A DNA stretch of 64,000 bases, taken from NCBI GenBank assembly GCA_004794785.1, contig SJOL01009709.1, positions 1,003,746 through 1,067,745 of the forward strand. Direction: 5' to 3'. Position 1 is the stretch's first letter. Each line of letters opens with the position of its first letter. The translations under genes and the position numbers were made by a program. The notes under the pieces were generated by a model. It saw only the letters and a list, made by a program, of their open reading frames with translations, was not told where the DNA came from and did no database searches. The DNA is from Opisthorchis felineus (lineage: Eukaryota > Platyhelminthes > Trematoda > Opisthorchiida > Opisthorchiidae). Shown in pieces: positions 24,032-36,800 of this stretch.

Positions 24032-27000
24032 GTAGGTGAACTCTGAGTGGGTCAATATGTTTGACAAACGCCTGCTGCAAAATTCCAAATGTTACCTATA
24101 ATTATGCTTCATTGACAACACTTCTGCGTACTGTTCGGTAAAAATTGAAGTAAACCTACATATCTGCCAAACGCATCAAAATTAGTGGTTGATAAAGCCT
24201 TGGAAATTAATGCTGCTTGGATACAGTCAGGTTGGCTGGTGTGTGGATTCAGCTTCCCGTTGAAGGGATCACTTTACATCCACGTAACTCCTTTAAAAAG
24301 ACATTTTCTTATTTAGGTATCCCTTTATGTTAAACTTACCTGGAAGAATAAGGGCTACAATAATCCCCTAACAATGACTGTCTATGGGACATCTCCATTA
24401 GACGGTGTTGAATAGAATAGACTTTTGTTTGCTGAATTGACAGCCTTCGAGTCAAAAAGCTAATTGTTTGAGTGAACCGATTTTGTATGGTTTTGTTCTG
24501 ATCAATTCTTACTTTGACTGAGGCTATCTGAAATCTAGTTAGTTTGTAATTTCCAGTAAACTTGGTATATCTTTAGCCGCTGAAACTCTTGCTTTGTAAG
24601 AACCTGTTAGTTTGTGTTAGTGCAGTATGGATTTCGCGTAACTTATCAGTCAGTGTGTTATTCGTTTTCATTTTCGTTCATTCCCTTCCGAACTACATGC
24701 TTGATCGTCTTCAAATTAATTCACAACATGAGGAACAAATATTCAAGCATGATGTTTGATGATGGACCACACAGTAAAGATTCTGAACTGGATAGAACTG
24801 GCCTACATTGTCCATGTATTCACATTTCTCCATGCCTTTATTTTCGGAATAATTTGGTTGCATTTAGCATAAGTACGGAATCCACTTACACACTGGCCCG
24901 AAGTTGTGAGCTTGTTCCGCAGTACGATCAATCACTATCGCAATACAAATTGCAGTCCCGCAGTTGTACAGGCTTAAGTGACACTCATGGCGAAATTTAG
25001 GGTGAATACCTGGCTCTGCTAAGCCACCAAAAACTTGTTTTAAAGCCACTCCAGGCATTTTGCTCACCCACTGTGGGAAGCTGGTGCTAGAAATAGTCTG
25101 CAAATCAATTCGTGCTAACTACCACGAATCTCTTGCGGAGACAGGTTTCCGTTAAACTAAAGGACAAGGTCGTGATCTCCTTTGAATTTCTAACCCTGTC
25201 ACTTGTGCGAGTTACTTTAGGGGGGGCAGAACTTTCAATTCACCGTAGTTGATGATTTTCCAAAACGTAGTTTAAGCTATCACTGCTATATTCCTCAATG
25301 ATGATCGTAGGAGATAGGGCTGAACTTACATTTTTGTAAGTTGCACGGCAAATCTCGGCTCACTTTGCCAAGGCAATCTACCCGCTGGGCCGTGCACGCC
25401 GTACTTCTACATCGGAGGGAACGTGCGAATGCACACGCCCATTTGTAAGTTTCCTGGTATACCATGCATCTTCCACTGGTTTTACTTAATACAGTTACTT
25501 TAGCTTTGTTTTGTCTTGTGACCTATTTAGACCTAGCTGACAGATGTTGATTCAATCCCTGAACGGCAAGTGCGTTTCACTTCTGATGCTGCAGATTGGC
25601 TAAATTAGCCTTCACAAGTATGAGCCGCCTTTAGGTGTCTCAATGCTGTCCACCAATGATGTCCGCGACATTTTGTTGTAATCATGATTTATTCACAAGG
25701 ACAATGTTTCCTACACACAGAAGGCACACTTATTTGCGTTCATTTTGGAGTGGAAAAGAGCGTACAGGATCTACTCTAACCTACTCATCCAATTAACCAA
25801 ATGTTTTCTGGTTTCAAAAGCCGGGGTTCTGCGATAAAGCCAGTTGCTTCATTTGCAGTTTATTATCAGTATTTAACGAGGCTGGACACGGGGGACTGAT
25901 ACGTACTGATTTGAAAGCAAGAAACCTTCGCAACTTGCAATCAAAGCCCGTTGTGTTAATTAATCGCGCAATTTCAGCACTCACTAGTTACACAGAAATA
26001 AACCCGGGAAAGGAAATAACTGCTTGAAGTAGTCTGAGAATAAAGCAAAACTCTATCTACTAGGATTGTCATAAATACTGCGTTATCGTATGTCACTCTA
26101 TCTTACTGTCTAGTTCCGGAGGCCTCAGTTGTATTTCAAAGTCACTATTTCAGGGGATTCAAGGCTAAAATATAATCATGTTAAATCTAACCATGTCCAT
26201 AAGGTCTGGTGGCTCGTGAGACTAATGCGACAGGTTAGATACATTGGTTTTTTGTGACATCTTGAAAAGTATCCTTCCAAAGAGCATTTGCTGAACAGAC
26301 ATGCGATGTGCGTATCTGTGGATAAAAAACCGTGACTGAAAGTTTTTTCACTATTGTCTGTTTTCCATGAGTGGAGTTGGTTAAATGTGCCTCAAGACTT
26401 TGCTGTATAGATGTCAAAATAATTATCAATAATGCCTTAACCTCAGCGAGTCCAAAATTCTAGAAGCTAATCAGTCGACATGATGTGCGGCCGGATATTC
26501 TCTTTTTCGATAATCTATCTGTCATTGTAACATTTTCCTCTCTTTTTAGTATCTTAATTAGCAAACCTTAATGTTGGTATGGATAACAAAAAAGCAAAAC
26601 TTACTTCTTTGTGTGATCCCCATGAGGACTCGATGGGACGGAGAAAACCATTGAGGATTCCACCCTTGTTTCTGTGACGTATATGGAGATGATGCTTTGT
26701 GTCTTCCATTCTAGTCCAAACAAACTGACTTCGATACAAGCGATTCACTCCGAACTCAGTACAGTGTACTAACGCCCTTTCGAACACCCACCAAATCAGA
26801 CCGTGTGATTGGATAGTTCGGCTGTTTCCAAGGCGCTACAGTTCATGATTGTGTCACTAAACTACGTCACCTATTTAACTAACTGAACTGAAGTTCAGGC
26901 TTCTAGTGGTATACTGTTGGAAGTAAAAAGAGCGAAATTCCAGCAATTAATTTTCATAAACGGTGATTCGAATTGACCCAAAGAATGCCTTTAAATTGAA

Positions 27001-28179
27001 AAAATAAACATTGGTGAACAAGAGGCATGCAGTGCGTACCTCCGTATCTTGGTGGACATACCTGCCCGCAAGGTAGGTCGAGTCAGCAATTTACATTATC
27101 ATGCAACATCAACGTGCAATCGGTAAACACAGTAAGGCCATACAATTTAGCAAAATGGTCGCGGCATAGTAGTGCATCCAGCTGAAGCATCAGCTAAACT
27201 CAAGCATTCAGTTCTCCTATGATATGGGCATCTAGCAAGTTATGTATTGTGATCAAGTGCAACCTTGCGTATTAATTTGATGTGCCGATCGTGCGTGAGT
27301 GCTTTAGTTTCACTTGGGGCCTGCCGAAAGTTTCACAGCCGATATGTTCAATTTTCTTTGAATATCACGTGCTTCTAAGATGACAGAATTTGTACGGCAA
27401 CCAAAAAAAGTAAGCTAGGACATAAATTAGAGTAAATGATTTTTATTCGCATCGCTTGACAAGCGTGTGTTCCACAAACCGAACAAAGGTGATTTGTATG
27501 ACTAAAAGTGTTAAACTAACATTCTCTGCCAAAAATGATAGTTGACTGAGGTGCCACGATTATAGCTCAAAGGTTTTCCATGACTGCTCTTACCTTCCAC
27601 CGAATCCAGTGTAACTTAAAAGCGGGTATTATAGGGTTGTTTCTGGCGAGCCCTCAGAATAGATGGCATCACCCTCCAAAACTTCCAGCGAAAGGAAAGC
27701 CCTGATAATTCTCTAAAGAACCATTACGTTTTTCCGTTTCTTGCCAGATTCATCTCAACTTTCCAGCGAGGTTTCGATAAGGATCATAACATTGGGTCTT
27801 GTACTTTTTGTACACCTGTTGATCACCACTCCGTAAACCCCACCGTAATTTCAGCTTTGTTCTACACTAATGGGACAACGCGAACTTGTAAAAAATGTAT
27901 ACAAGATTTTTGTCCAAGTTTTTTTTTGATATTTTTCTATTTATCAAGTTAAATAAACATTCTGCCATTTTCTCAGTTTTTCCTGTAATTATCCGTACAG
28001 CGAAGTCATATTCTTATTGCAGACAATCGTTCATTTGCGACTCCAAAACTACTGTGCAATGGATTTATAAACTCAGATGGAAAAAATCACAAAATACTTC
28101 CCTTAATCAAACCGTACGAGGGAAAGTCCAATGTTAGATTGCAGCGCGCAATTGTACCCGACTACTAGTCTGCCAACAG
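24032..28179. other. Probable intron of the CUB gene (about 4.1 kb)
   Basis: It starts with gtaggt. It ends at 28179 only if the next exon is accepted. A candidate opposite-strand first exon lies at 26605-26709. The 128-codon frame at 24614-25000 shows no domain and is probably chance. Confidence 0.5.
26605..26709 (-). CDS. Candidate first coding exon of an unknown gene (partial)
   Basis: On the - strand an ATG in a favourable context (A at -3, G at +4) opens 35 codons. They end exactly at the consensus donor gtaagt, in phase 0. The peptide starts MEDTKHHLHIRH and is basic, with no domain I know and no signal peptide. No later exon on the - strand was linked to it. It would lie inside an intron of the CUB gene on the opposite strand. 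A chance combination of ATG and donor is quite possible. Confidence 0.25.
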
Positions 28180-28321
28180 TAGACAAAGTTTCGCACTTGA
28201 ATGTTAGCCTAAATGGAGACAGTCCGCTCTTGATGACGTGGAAAATCAAAGAATTTCCTTGGAGCTGGAAAAATGAAGTTATTTCATTGTTTTCCTCCCA
28301 CTGGATTATGACACGAAATCA
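28180..28321 (+). CDS. Candidate exon of the CUB gene: first half of a fibronectin type III-like domain (partial)
   Basis: The proposed exon has 142 bases, with acceptor ctagtctgccaacag and donor gtatag. It starts with two bases that join the single G left by exon 23817-24031, so the phase fits. It ends in phase 2. The peptide has SHLNVSLNGDSPLLMTWKI, like the A and B strands and invariant tryptophan of fibronectin type III domains, and then NEVISLFSSHW, like strand C. The acceptor tract is weak and the domain match is by eye. An alternative is a chance frame: the surrounding frame is open from about 28110 to the stop at 28358. Confidence 0.4.
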
Positions 28322-31300
28322 GTATAGTTTACTTAATCTCTTATGCGAATGCCCCTAGAGCACCATCGATTTAGATCACAGCAACTTTCGGCATTTTTTA
28401 ACAAACTGCGGGTACTTACTGATTTCGGACAATAATCAAGATAGAATTGTTGTCCTTGCGGATTTTGGATATCACCTAAATTTGGTTTTCATGGATCCAT
28501 TCCAAATACGGATTCTTACATTCAGAGCGGAATAGTAAATCCTAGGTCCCACAAAAACTTACGAAGCGGGCAGTGAAAACTTGTCGAGTTTAGCAAAACG
28601 TAATCACTCCATACTCTACTACTACTGAAAGGAGCTTTTTCGACGAACTAAAGAAAGCTCCTCCTAATTCTGCTGTGGATTGTGTCCAGCCTAAAATTTT
28701 TATTCATTTTCGTGTCGTGTAACCTGATGAAGTGTCCATTATCGTTGTTGTTTTTGAATGTATCCTTGTGCAACTTTTAAGTGTATCCAAAAGTCACCAT
28801 CATAAAACAGCATCTACTGTTAATATGTGGGTTGGAAAAAACTGCACGTCTTCCACACATTCCAGTAAAAGTGGTAAACACAGTTCATTTTGGCTTGCAC
28901 ATCCAACGAATTTTTTGTCAGACCTGTTAAATGAGGGGTTGACGAGTTAGACTGCTGGCGAGAGCAACAAAAACGAAAAAAACGATTTGCGAAATATACT
29001 CTCTGCAAACAAAGTTGTTTTTGGTGTTACATTATGAACAATTACTTTTTCTACTAATTACTGGCCAGTCCCCCGACTATTCACCATGGATAGGGTCGGT
29101 GATATACAGGCTTTCTGTTAACATAAGTTTTAGGACTATGAAAAATACATTTAGCTCCTTAAAACTTCCTTGAACAGATACAGACATAACTCACCTTGTT
29201 GGTATACCTTAGTGAAGCAGCGCAATTAATTGTTTTTAATATACAAGCCACAAAAGTAGTACGACTGTTCTTATTGCCCCATTTGAACAGTTACGGGATG
29301 CGTTTGGGTTTATCCCTAATCCGGATCTTTATCGATAGCTTCAGTATCTAAGCTCACGTATTTCACCTAAATAAGTACTCTCCACTACAGATTTATTCGA
29401 ACTGCATACAGTGATTTTCGGAATATTTTGTGCAAAAAAATCGCCGATTTTGACCCATCCTCGATTGTTAGTCCATTTGACATACTCCAGCTACCTGCTG
29501 AGTGTGTTTCCATCTCCTTTTGAGTACACTCATCAGGTAAACTTTACATAACGTGTCAGCGTGAAGTTGTCAAGCTGAATGCCGCAAAGTGTGGTTGGTT
29601 TTCATGTGTGAAATAGCCACACAGATTAACCACATAGGCCTCAAAGGGCTAATTTCTCCCCAAACATACACAGAAACGTACAATTTGGAGTACTTGTTTG
29701 GAGGAATTTTTATATCTCCAATTTTCTTCGTGGAACGAATTGTTCCGGTCAAAAGAAAAAAGGACAGAATTGTAGGATGTCTTACACACAATGAAGAGTG
29801 AAAAATGGGCACAACAGTACTACAACATGATGAAGATAACTAAGCATGATGTGCTCCAAAGAATTATCCGCTGGTCTTCTTTAGAACAAATGAGCATGAT
29901 TCAAATGTATGTAATGATTACATGTTCGACATTTTGTTGTATTCGTGAATTCAGTCTTTGGTTACTCATGCGCATAACGATTCAGCATTTGACACAGCTC
30001 ATCAGAGGATTTGAAAGATTGAAATCAAGATGAAATTGCAAACCAATAGGTGTTCTGAAACAGAATTCACCTCAAGAGAGGAGTGGAGGTGTGGGTTGCT
30101 GCAGCCTAATCCAAACACTTATTCCTGTCTACTTACGACAGTCAGGTTAACAATGATAAGTTAATGGGTGGAGGAAGTCTTGTGGTCGTGCCTTCAGACA
30201 AGAAACCAACTCTAAATTATTGTAGGTTCTTTGAGTGAACTAAATTCGTTTGATCTGACATAATGCTGCACTCTTTAGGCACGTTTTTAGCTTTACTATC
30301 ACATTGGCTTATTATTATTTCTACCGCAGTAGCCAGTATGCTGACGGTTAAGGCCAATTTTGGGATGACCACAATATGCGCTTTCCAACAACCCTGTTTC
30401 GTCACCCATCACTCCTCGGAAATAATAATCAGAACTGTTTTCATAAATGGACTACAAGTTGCCTGAAGGAAAAAAGCACTGTCCTTGAACCCTTGCTGCG
30501 GTCGATAGTAAGACTTACTCTCAGAACACTTGCTACTAAAACTAATCTTACACTGAAGCTTCTCTGAGCTGTCTGCACAACGTTAGTCCTGCTAGGGTGT
30601 TTGAAACCCAGGGAACATACTTGGCAGCCTCCACACCACAAAAGCGTGATCATCATGGCAAAATATCGGTTTTAGGTCAGTGAGAGGCGGCATTCCAGCT
30701 AATTTGGTCAAAATAATTTAAACCTTGTTGCATGTGTTCGAAAAAATGCCTTACTCTTTGCCGTTCTTCACCAGCCATATCTGGGTTAGAAAAGCTCCTT
30801 TACAAATTGTACCCTCATGTATTTTTGTGGGTCAAACTATGAAGTCAAGTTTCTGATTCCTGTGTGCGACACTGTTTGCATCATTAGATCTAAAGAGGAC
30901 TGCGACACAAACTGCACTGAATAAACTTGAAGAAAGCCCCTCATCGGATTACATAATCATAGCCTAGCTTCCGGAAGATATCGTCGATTTCTATTAGGTA
31001 GGATCTGAATTAAACTGGAACAACACTGATTAGGTAGCTTTAGAAAGGTCAAGGAGAGGACGTGAAGTTATAAGAGGATGGCATCCTACTGAAGACATCA
31101 TCAAAACAAATACCTAGAAATGGGACAAGTTTGTTAATACAGAGGAAGAGAAAACTTCAGAAATACAAGTTCATAAATGCATGAGAAGCCAGACGGGAAA
31201 CCCGTGGAAGAATTGGGGAGCTCAAATTTAATAGATAGCTCAATATGGCCAGAATATACACGGAAACAACACACCATAAAGCCAGATTAAGGCCTGTTGA

Positions 31301-31710
31301 TTGTCGGATGTACGCAAGGACACCAGACATTACAAAGGAGAAAACAGGAGAGAGCCAGCCAACCATAAAAAGCTAATAGTCGGGCGAATAGCACTCGGAA
31401 TGGGGGCCCATAAAAACAGGAGAAAAACTACTGACATTTGGAGGTGTCTGGATAACAATCAAAGTAAATCGAAGGGAGACCTCAGAGCAAAACAAAGCGT
31501 GAGTCAGTCATTCAGAACATGCCATAGGGAACTCATCCAAAAACCAATCGAGTACAAAGTATACTAATCAAAACCTGCCACAAATCACAAATAGGCCAAC
31601 GAAGTTACAATGCAGCTGAATTCAATTAGCCAACCATATCAAGGGAAAACAGATACCATCTGCAAGCTACATGAAAAATGCAGTTGAAGAAGAATTGCAC
31701 AGTCAACCAA
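28322..31710. other. Non-coding stretch; strongly A-rich at its end
   Basis: No supported exon is present. From about 31080 the + strand becomes markedly purine- and A-rich, and this composition continues up to the tail-like motif at 31711. That suggests the end of a decayed retroelement. Frames near 28732, 29589 and 30263 show no family signal. Confidence 0.5.
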
Positions 31711-31800
31711 GCACTGATGACGTCTCCTCGTTTGGTAATAAAATGTTTACCATCTAACTTCTATGGTTACTGAGCAAACCAACCACCCCGCGGCCAACAA
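31711..31800 (+). repeat. Dispersed retroelement-tail-like motif, copy 3
   Basis: It reads gacgtctcctcgtttggtaa, then taaaatgtttaccatctaac, then actgagcaaaccaaccaccc. It aligns in order with copy 2 (reversed) and copy 4. It closes an A-rich stretch of about 600 bases, consistent with the 3' part of a decayed non-LTR element. Ends are approximate. Confidence 0.65.
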
Positions 31801-33654
31801 CAAATAAACAAACCCCAGCTTGCTATATTTTGACTTATTCAAATTGCAGTATCTTAGTTCACTAACAGTGATTCAACGCGAGTAAATGCCTGCAGCACTG
31901 ATGGTTTCCAGGACCGGTTAGCAACATACAACCCGTAATGCATACTTGTCCTCGTCTGAGTGTTTTTCAATGTCACTGTCTTTTTGCGTATGACGTTCTG
32001 CTAGTGAGTTGTTTTTCACCCGAAACGGAGGGCAGTGGTGAAATTCAGCTGAAACTTTTTTTAGTTTAAAACAAACCGAAGTATGGAGCAATCGGACTAA
32101 AAAGTCAATAAATTCATCAGATAACTTGGCAACTGGAATAGCAAACGCAATCAGACAAAACGTCTGCCAGCTCTTGGAACATATGGAGCAGATACTAAAC
32201 GCGAAATCTGCTTACTTGTCAGTAGTCTATTTTCTGACTGAAATTTTCAAAGGTTGTGTTTTGGTACTGTCCGAATGATGACGAGCGACTTGTGGCATAA
32301 AGCAGTTGCCGGCATTCCAGAAAAATCAGTGGTTTTTAGGTGAGAGCATCAGAAAAAGACGAATATGAGGGTTAGTTTGTTTGATTCCGATGTTTCTTTG
32401 AATGCGCACTAGACACATTTCTACGATGAACGATGTGGAAATTGTCACCGCGCGTCCAGCAAGAGTTTCCTAGTTATCTCACTGATTACATAGCAGAACT
32501 GCGTCGAGGAAAATACATGCCAATGTCCTGGTATGGCCCCAAAAAGCAGAGCATTAAACCAACTGGCGACCGCCGGAATGGCGTATTTTTTCAAAAGAAC
32601 TGATCAAGGAGTAAATTTGAGTTGCGTGATATTGATGACAGGTAACCATCCAGACTACGTACGTACTTATTTTTATTAATCCGACCGGAAAATGGCAAGC
32701 CGTCAACAATGGTACATGCTGGTCTGGTAGTACAAAAGACATGATATAAACATGAAGCCGTTTTCATTTGTGGTTAGCTCTCCTATCGATATGGGTTTAG
32801 GTAGCGCGGTTGGCATAATCACACACAAGAGTATAGCTGAAATATATTTTTTTAAACTCACTTAAGCTTGTTGACAGTCTGTGACAACAATAGCGGGTTG
32901 TGTGGTGAAACTTTCCTCAATACTAACTACTTAACTTATAGTTCGAGTACAAACCTGTCCTCCGACCACCACTGTACGCTTCAGTGAACAGTCAATATCG
33001 GCACAATCTGAAGCAATAGGGCCCGTAAAGTAAACGGGATTTATCCACAAAGTTGTGGCAGAGCACATGAAAGTCTTCATCTAAATATACCGTGCAAGTG
33101 TTAAGGGTTTGAAACAAGGATTTGCCTAGAATATATACTTGTTGATGACCTCCAGTTAATATGGCCACTATCAATGTTATTAGAGACTACCATGACCATG
33201 GGTCTGTTCTCACTATTTCGAACAAATCAAATTGTGAGCACTCGGTGGTTGAAGCGGTATGAGCTAAATTATGGTCTATTATCGCAGCTCTGCAAGCCAT
33301 TTCTCGTGAATGCGTGCAAATTCACAGAAAACTCTGGCTGAGCCCATTTTATCAAGCTGTGATAAGCAAGTATCCATTTCCTTTTTTAAAAATTCCATGC
33401 ATTACTGCCATAAGGGGGCCTGATTACGTGTATGCAAGAACTCGTTATAGATATACTTTCTAAACATTGACGGACGGATGGCAAATTCGCCGTCCTTATT
33501 GATGAATCCACTTAAGAAATAGTCAACTTGACTTAACATAAATAATTCAGCTAAAGACAGGGGTGCACACTCCATCCTGACAGTTTTCACAGAAATAGGG
33601 GTAATTCAAGTTCATTGATGAGGACCTGGGATTACTTCATCTTCAGTAGAGATT
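31801..33654. other. Non-coding stretch, nothing recognised
   Basis: Only short frames without domain signal are present, for example near 32554, 32992 and 33402 on the - strand. Confidence 0.5.
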
Positions 33655-33830
33655 TCTTCTGGTCAGCAAACCAGATTCATGCTGAAAGGCAGAGAAGCAC
33701 TGTACGATTGTTTCATTGTTGTTGGAAGACACTAGCGGTGCGGATGTCACGAAAATCAGAGGGGTTTTAACCCGCAAACTCCCGGCCGGTGGCTAAACGC
33801 TTAAGTAGCTCAGGGATAATAATTTCACAG
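33655..33830 (-). mobile_element. tRNA-derived SINE copy (family A, - strand)
   Basis: Read on the - strand, the head has an A-box-like tgagctacttaagcg (33798-33812) and then ccaccggccgggag. The B-box position reads gggttaaaacccc (33761-33773), about 38 bases away. The body downstream (aatgaaacaatcgtacagtg, cttctctgcctttcagcat) matches the body of the SINE at 4425-4625 in the same order and spacing. The B-box is more decayed here than in the other copy (TTAAAA for TTCGAA). Confidence 0.7.
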
Positions 33831-36800
33831 GATGACTGGAACGTTCTCTTGTGAAGCCGTCATTCGAGGAGCCAGTCTTTGGTTGGCTCCAGAGTCGCTG
33901 ATTAACAACATAAAAGATCTGGTAAGTGGTACTTTGAAACCGTTGTCTGGGATCCCCGAAAGACTATAACCTGTGTTGTCGGTTTGGTTAATGTGACACT
34001 GTCCCAGTGTCACCTGAATCCTAAACTACATTCAATCGACGGACCCGAGTTCCTTCATGAAATCATATTGGCCGGCAAAGAAATGGTGAATTAGCCGACT
34101 AGATTCTTGGAATCTGCCCTGTCATGCAAGACAAAACCTTACTAATTTATGGAGGATGATGTAATGTGACACACTGCTGTATGTGAATAACCTTTCCAAT
34201 TTCGTTTGCTCCCAACTATCAAAAACTGTTTTTGTTTATGGAATATGGAAGCACGCTAGGTTATAGTAAACACTGGCAGTCACCGGTTTTTCTCAGTTTC
34301 TATGTCCATATAGTCAGTGTATCGTAGGTTGTGATGAAACTGCGCTCTGATATTGTTAAGTATTTTGCAGCATTATACCGTCCCCAACCACTAACCGGGA
34401 AGCCCTGATTTTGAACATCTTTAGAAGTTCATCGGGTGCGCAGTGGTGATGAATTCAAACAGCGATGAAATAACTTTAAAGTTTTCTTGGTTCGTTAGCA
34501 TACATTGATTCCATTCAGCAAACTAAATGGTGTACCTGCACTGCGCCTGTTAAAAACCATTTCCTAACGAAACTAAATGTGACGTGTTTTTTTTCGGCCA
34601 CGTTGAAAATTATAGCATTTACTGCAACCAGATTGTTAGGTGTTAAAACCAAAGTCTGCTTAGTTCTGTTTCACCGTACTATGTAATTTACTCGCAGCGC
34701 GCAAGTAACAAATGATAGACGGATCAAAGTATTTCTAAAGAGGGAAAGTGGATTGGCCACTCATAGGAGCGCAAGTTTTTGTGTGCCAATGTAAACCAGC
34801 CCAGATGTACACTTCCGTTTCGTTCTTAAGAGTTTCCAGACTGTTTTCTTCCATGGCCAATCAGACTTGAAAACGGCAAAACATTCTGGTTCGTTAAATT
34901 CTAGTTGTGTGTTTGTCTGCCTAAGTTCAGCGGAAGTAATTTTTGGTTCCGATTTCTTTGTCGTGCTAGTTAAACTGACTTCTTGCGAATAACATTAATT
35001 TTATCTGTTTCGCCACTGACTCAAGTGGAGAAGTAGCCAAATTTTCCACCAAATCTATGAGCTACATATCCTAAACGACGAATAATAATATTTGTGATCC
35101 CGGAAGTCCGTGTATTAGACCTTGTTTGTGGTAGCACGGTTTCAGAATGTCGATTTGAAATGTCCTAACGGTGCGTCATGATTTGGGTTTAATAACAGAA
35201 GTTAAGCTTTTCTTGGTATGGCCTCTGCCGTTGGCCATCCTTTCTACTGCGGATGCACAGGTACATGGAGAACTTTACTCCACTGTCTTTACTCATGGTT
35301 GAACAGTGTCTTACGTTTGTACATAAGGGGAACTCTCACGAAGGTAAGTTTAATGCACTGCAGCTATTTTGAGATGAAGTATTCTGGGAGGCCATTTTCG
35401 GGGTCACGGATTTGCACAGCAACATAGTGTGGTTTGGCATATCGCGCGAATACTCCGCAACATCAAAATATTCCTCATTCTCTATGCGTTATCAGTTGTT
35501 TTACGTTTGATCTATGGGATCTTTATTGGACTCCCGACTTCAGAAATACACTAGCTCATTTCAGTTGAAATCCCTAATAACCTAGAACACCGGGAATTAT
35601 TTATGCCTGCTCTTTCTTAGACTCAAGCAGCCCACTACTTGCATTAGAAACACTGACCTTAGTTAGGTACCCAGAATAACCTAGTGCGTTTAAACTTTCA
35701 CCGCGTAAATGTTCGTTTCAACTACTGCACGGCTACAATTGTCCTAGATGAAGTAAACACTCAGCTGATGAGAGACCTTGTCTTCCAGCGCCAGCAACGT
35801 TTATTTACGAGAAATCCTTTCACTCAAATCTACATCGTGTAACAACGAAACAAAACATTTTCCATCAGAAACTTCACGAAATAAGTTTCCCTTTTTTACT
35901 CTTCCGTGCTTTGGGCTTCTTTCAGAATGCATAACTTGGTGCAATTTGCCACATGTTTTTATACCATATTCACTAAAGTTTTGTGGCCTATACAGTTATT
36001 TTTTCCGTCAGTAAGACGTCCATCCTTGGTAAATGAGACAACCAATCCATAACCACAGACTGGCAAAACAACGACCTCCTTTATTCGGATAGTCAAAGTT
36101 TAATCCAAGCACTTAATGTTGATGACTGACCGCTCACCGAAGAAGCTGGCGAACTTCAGTTAACTACTCGGTTGAGCCCTTGGTCGAGGGTCTTACAAAA
36201 CTGGTAACGTTTACTGCGTGCAGTCGTCCTTCTTAGTGAGCCACCGAAACCTTTCCACAGTTGTTGCATTTTTGAATTTATGAATCTATGCAGGTTAGAT
36301 ACTTTAATGGTGCAGATCAACTCGCTTAACGCTTCCTACCGAGGTAGGCACTCACCACTTTTATCAAAATGCACACAACTCACAGAAGTTGGAGTCTTTT
36401 GTAGGGATTGTTTTGAAAACAGTGGATATCACGCTAGGATTAAACAGCATCTTCCATTTAACAAATATATGCCTGCAACTCAAGCTTGACGGGGTGGCTT
36501 TTGTTGTGCATTTTGTTTTTTCAGTGCTCGACTGAAAGATTGGAGGCTTCTGTTACTTGACTACACAAGGTCTTGGGATACTTTGTTCGCCGAAACCACT
36601 TTCTGAAAACGAACCTGCCCGTGATACAGAAGGGGACAACAGCCCCGTTTCGCCGGTATTCTAGATTCATTTTACCGCATCTTATCAGATGCGTACTGCA
36701 AATTTCACTGGCAACTAGAAGAACAAAAAGGAAAATTACCATTGCGAAGGTTTGCTGCTCGGTTTATCAAAGTACTGATGAAGAGATGAAAAGCTGCTTC

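Noticed and set aside
24614..25000. 128-codon + strand frame in an intron
   Set aside because: No domain signal, and its phase and splice sites do not connect it to the CUB exons.
28023..28165. Open frames after a good acceptor (tattcttattgcag), one with ICDSKTTVQWIY resembling retroelement RNase H
   Set aside because: The similarity is a few residues only, stops follow in every frame, and the FN3-like frame starting at 28180 fits the phases better.
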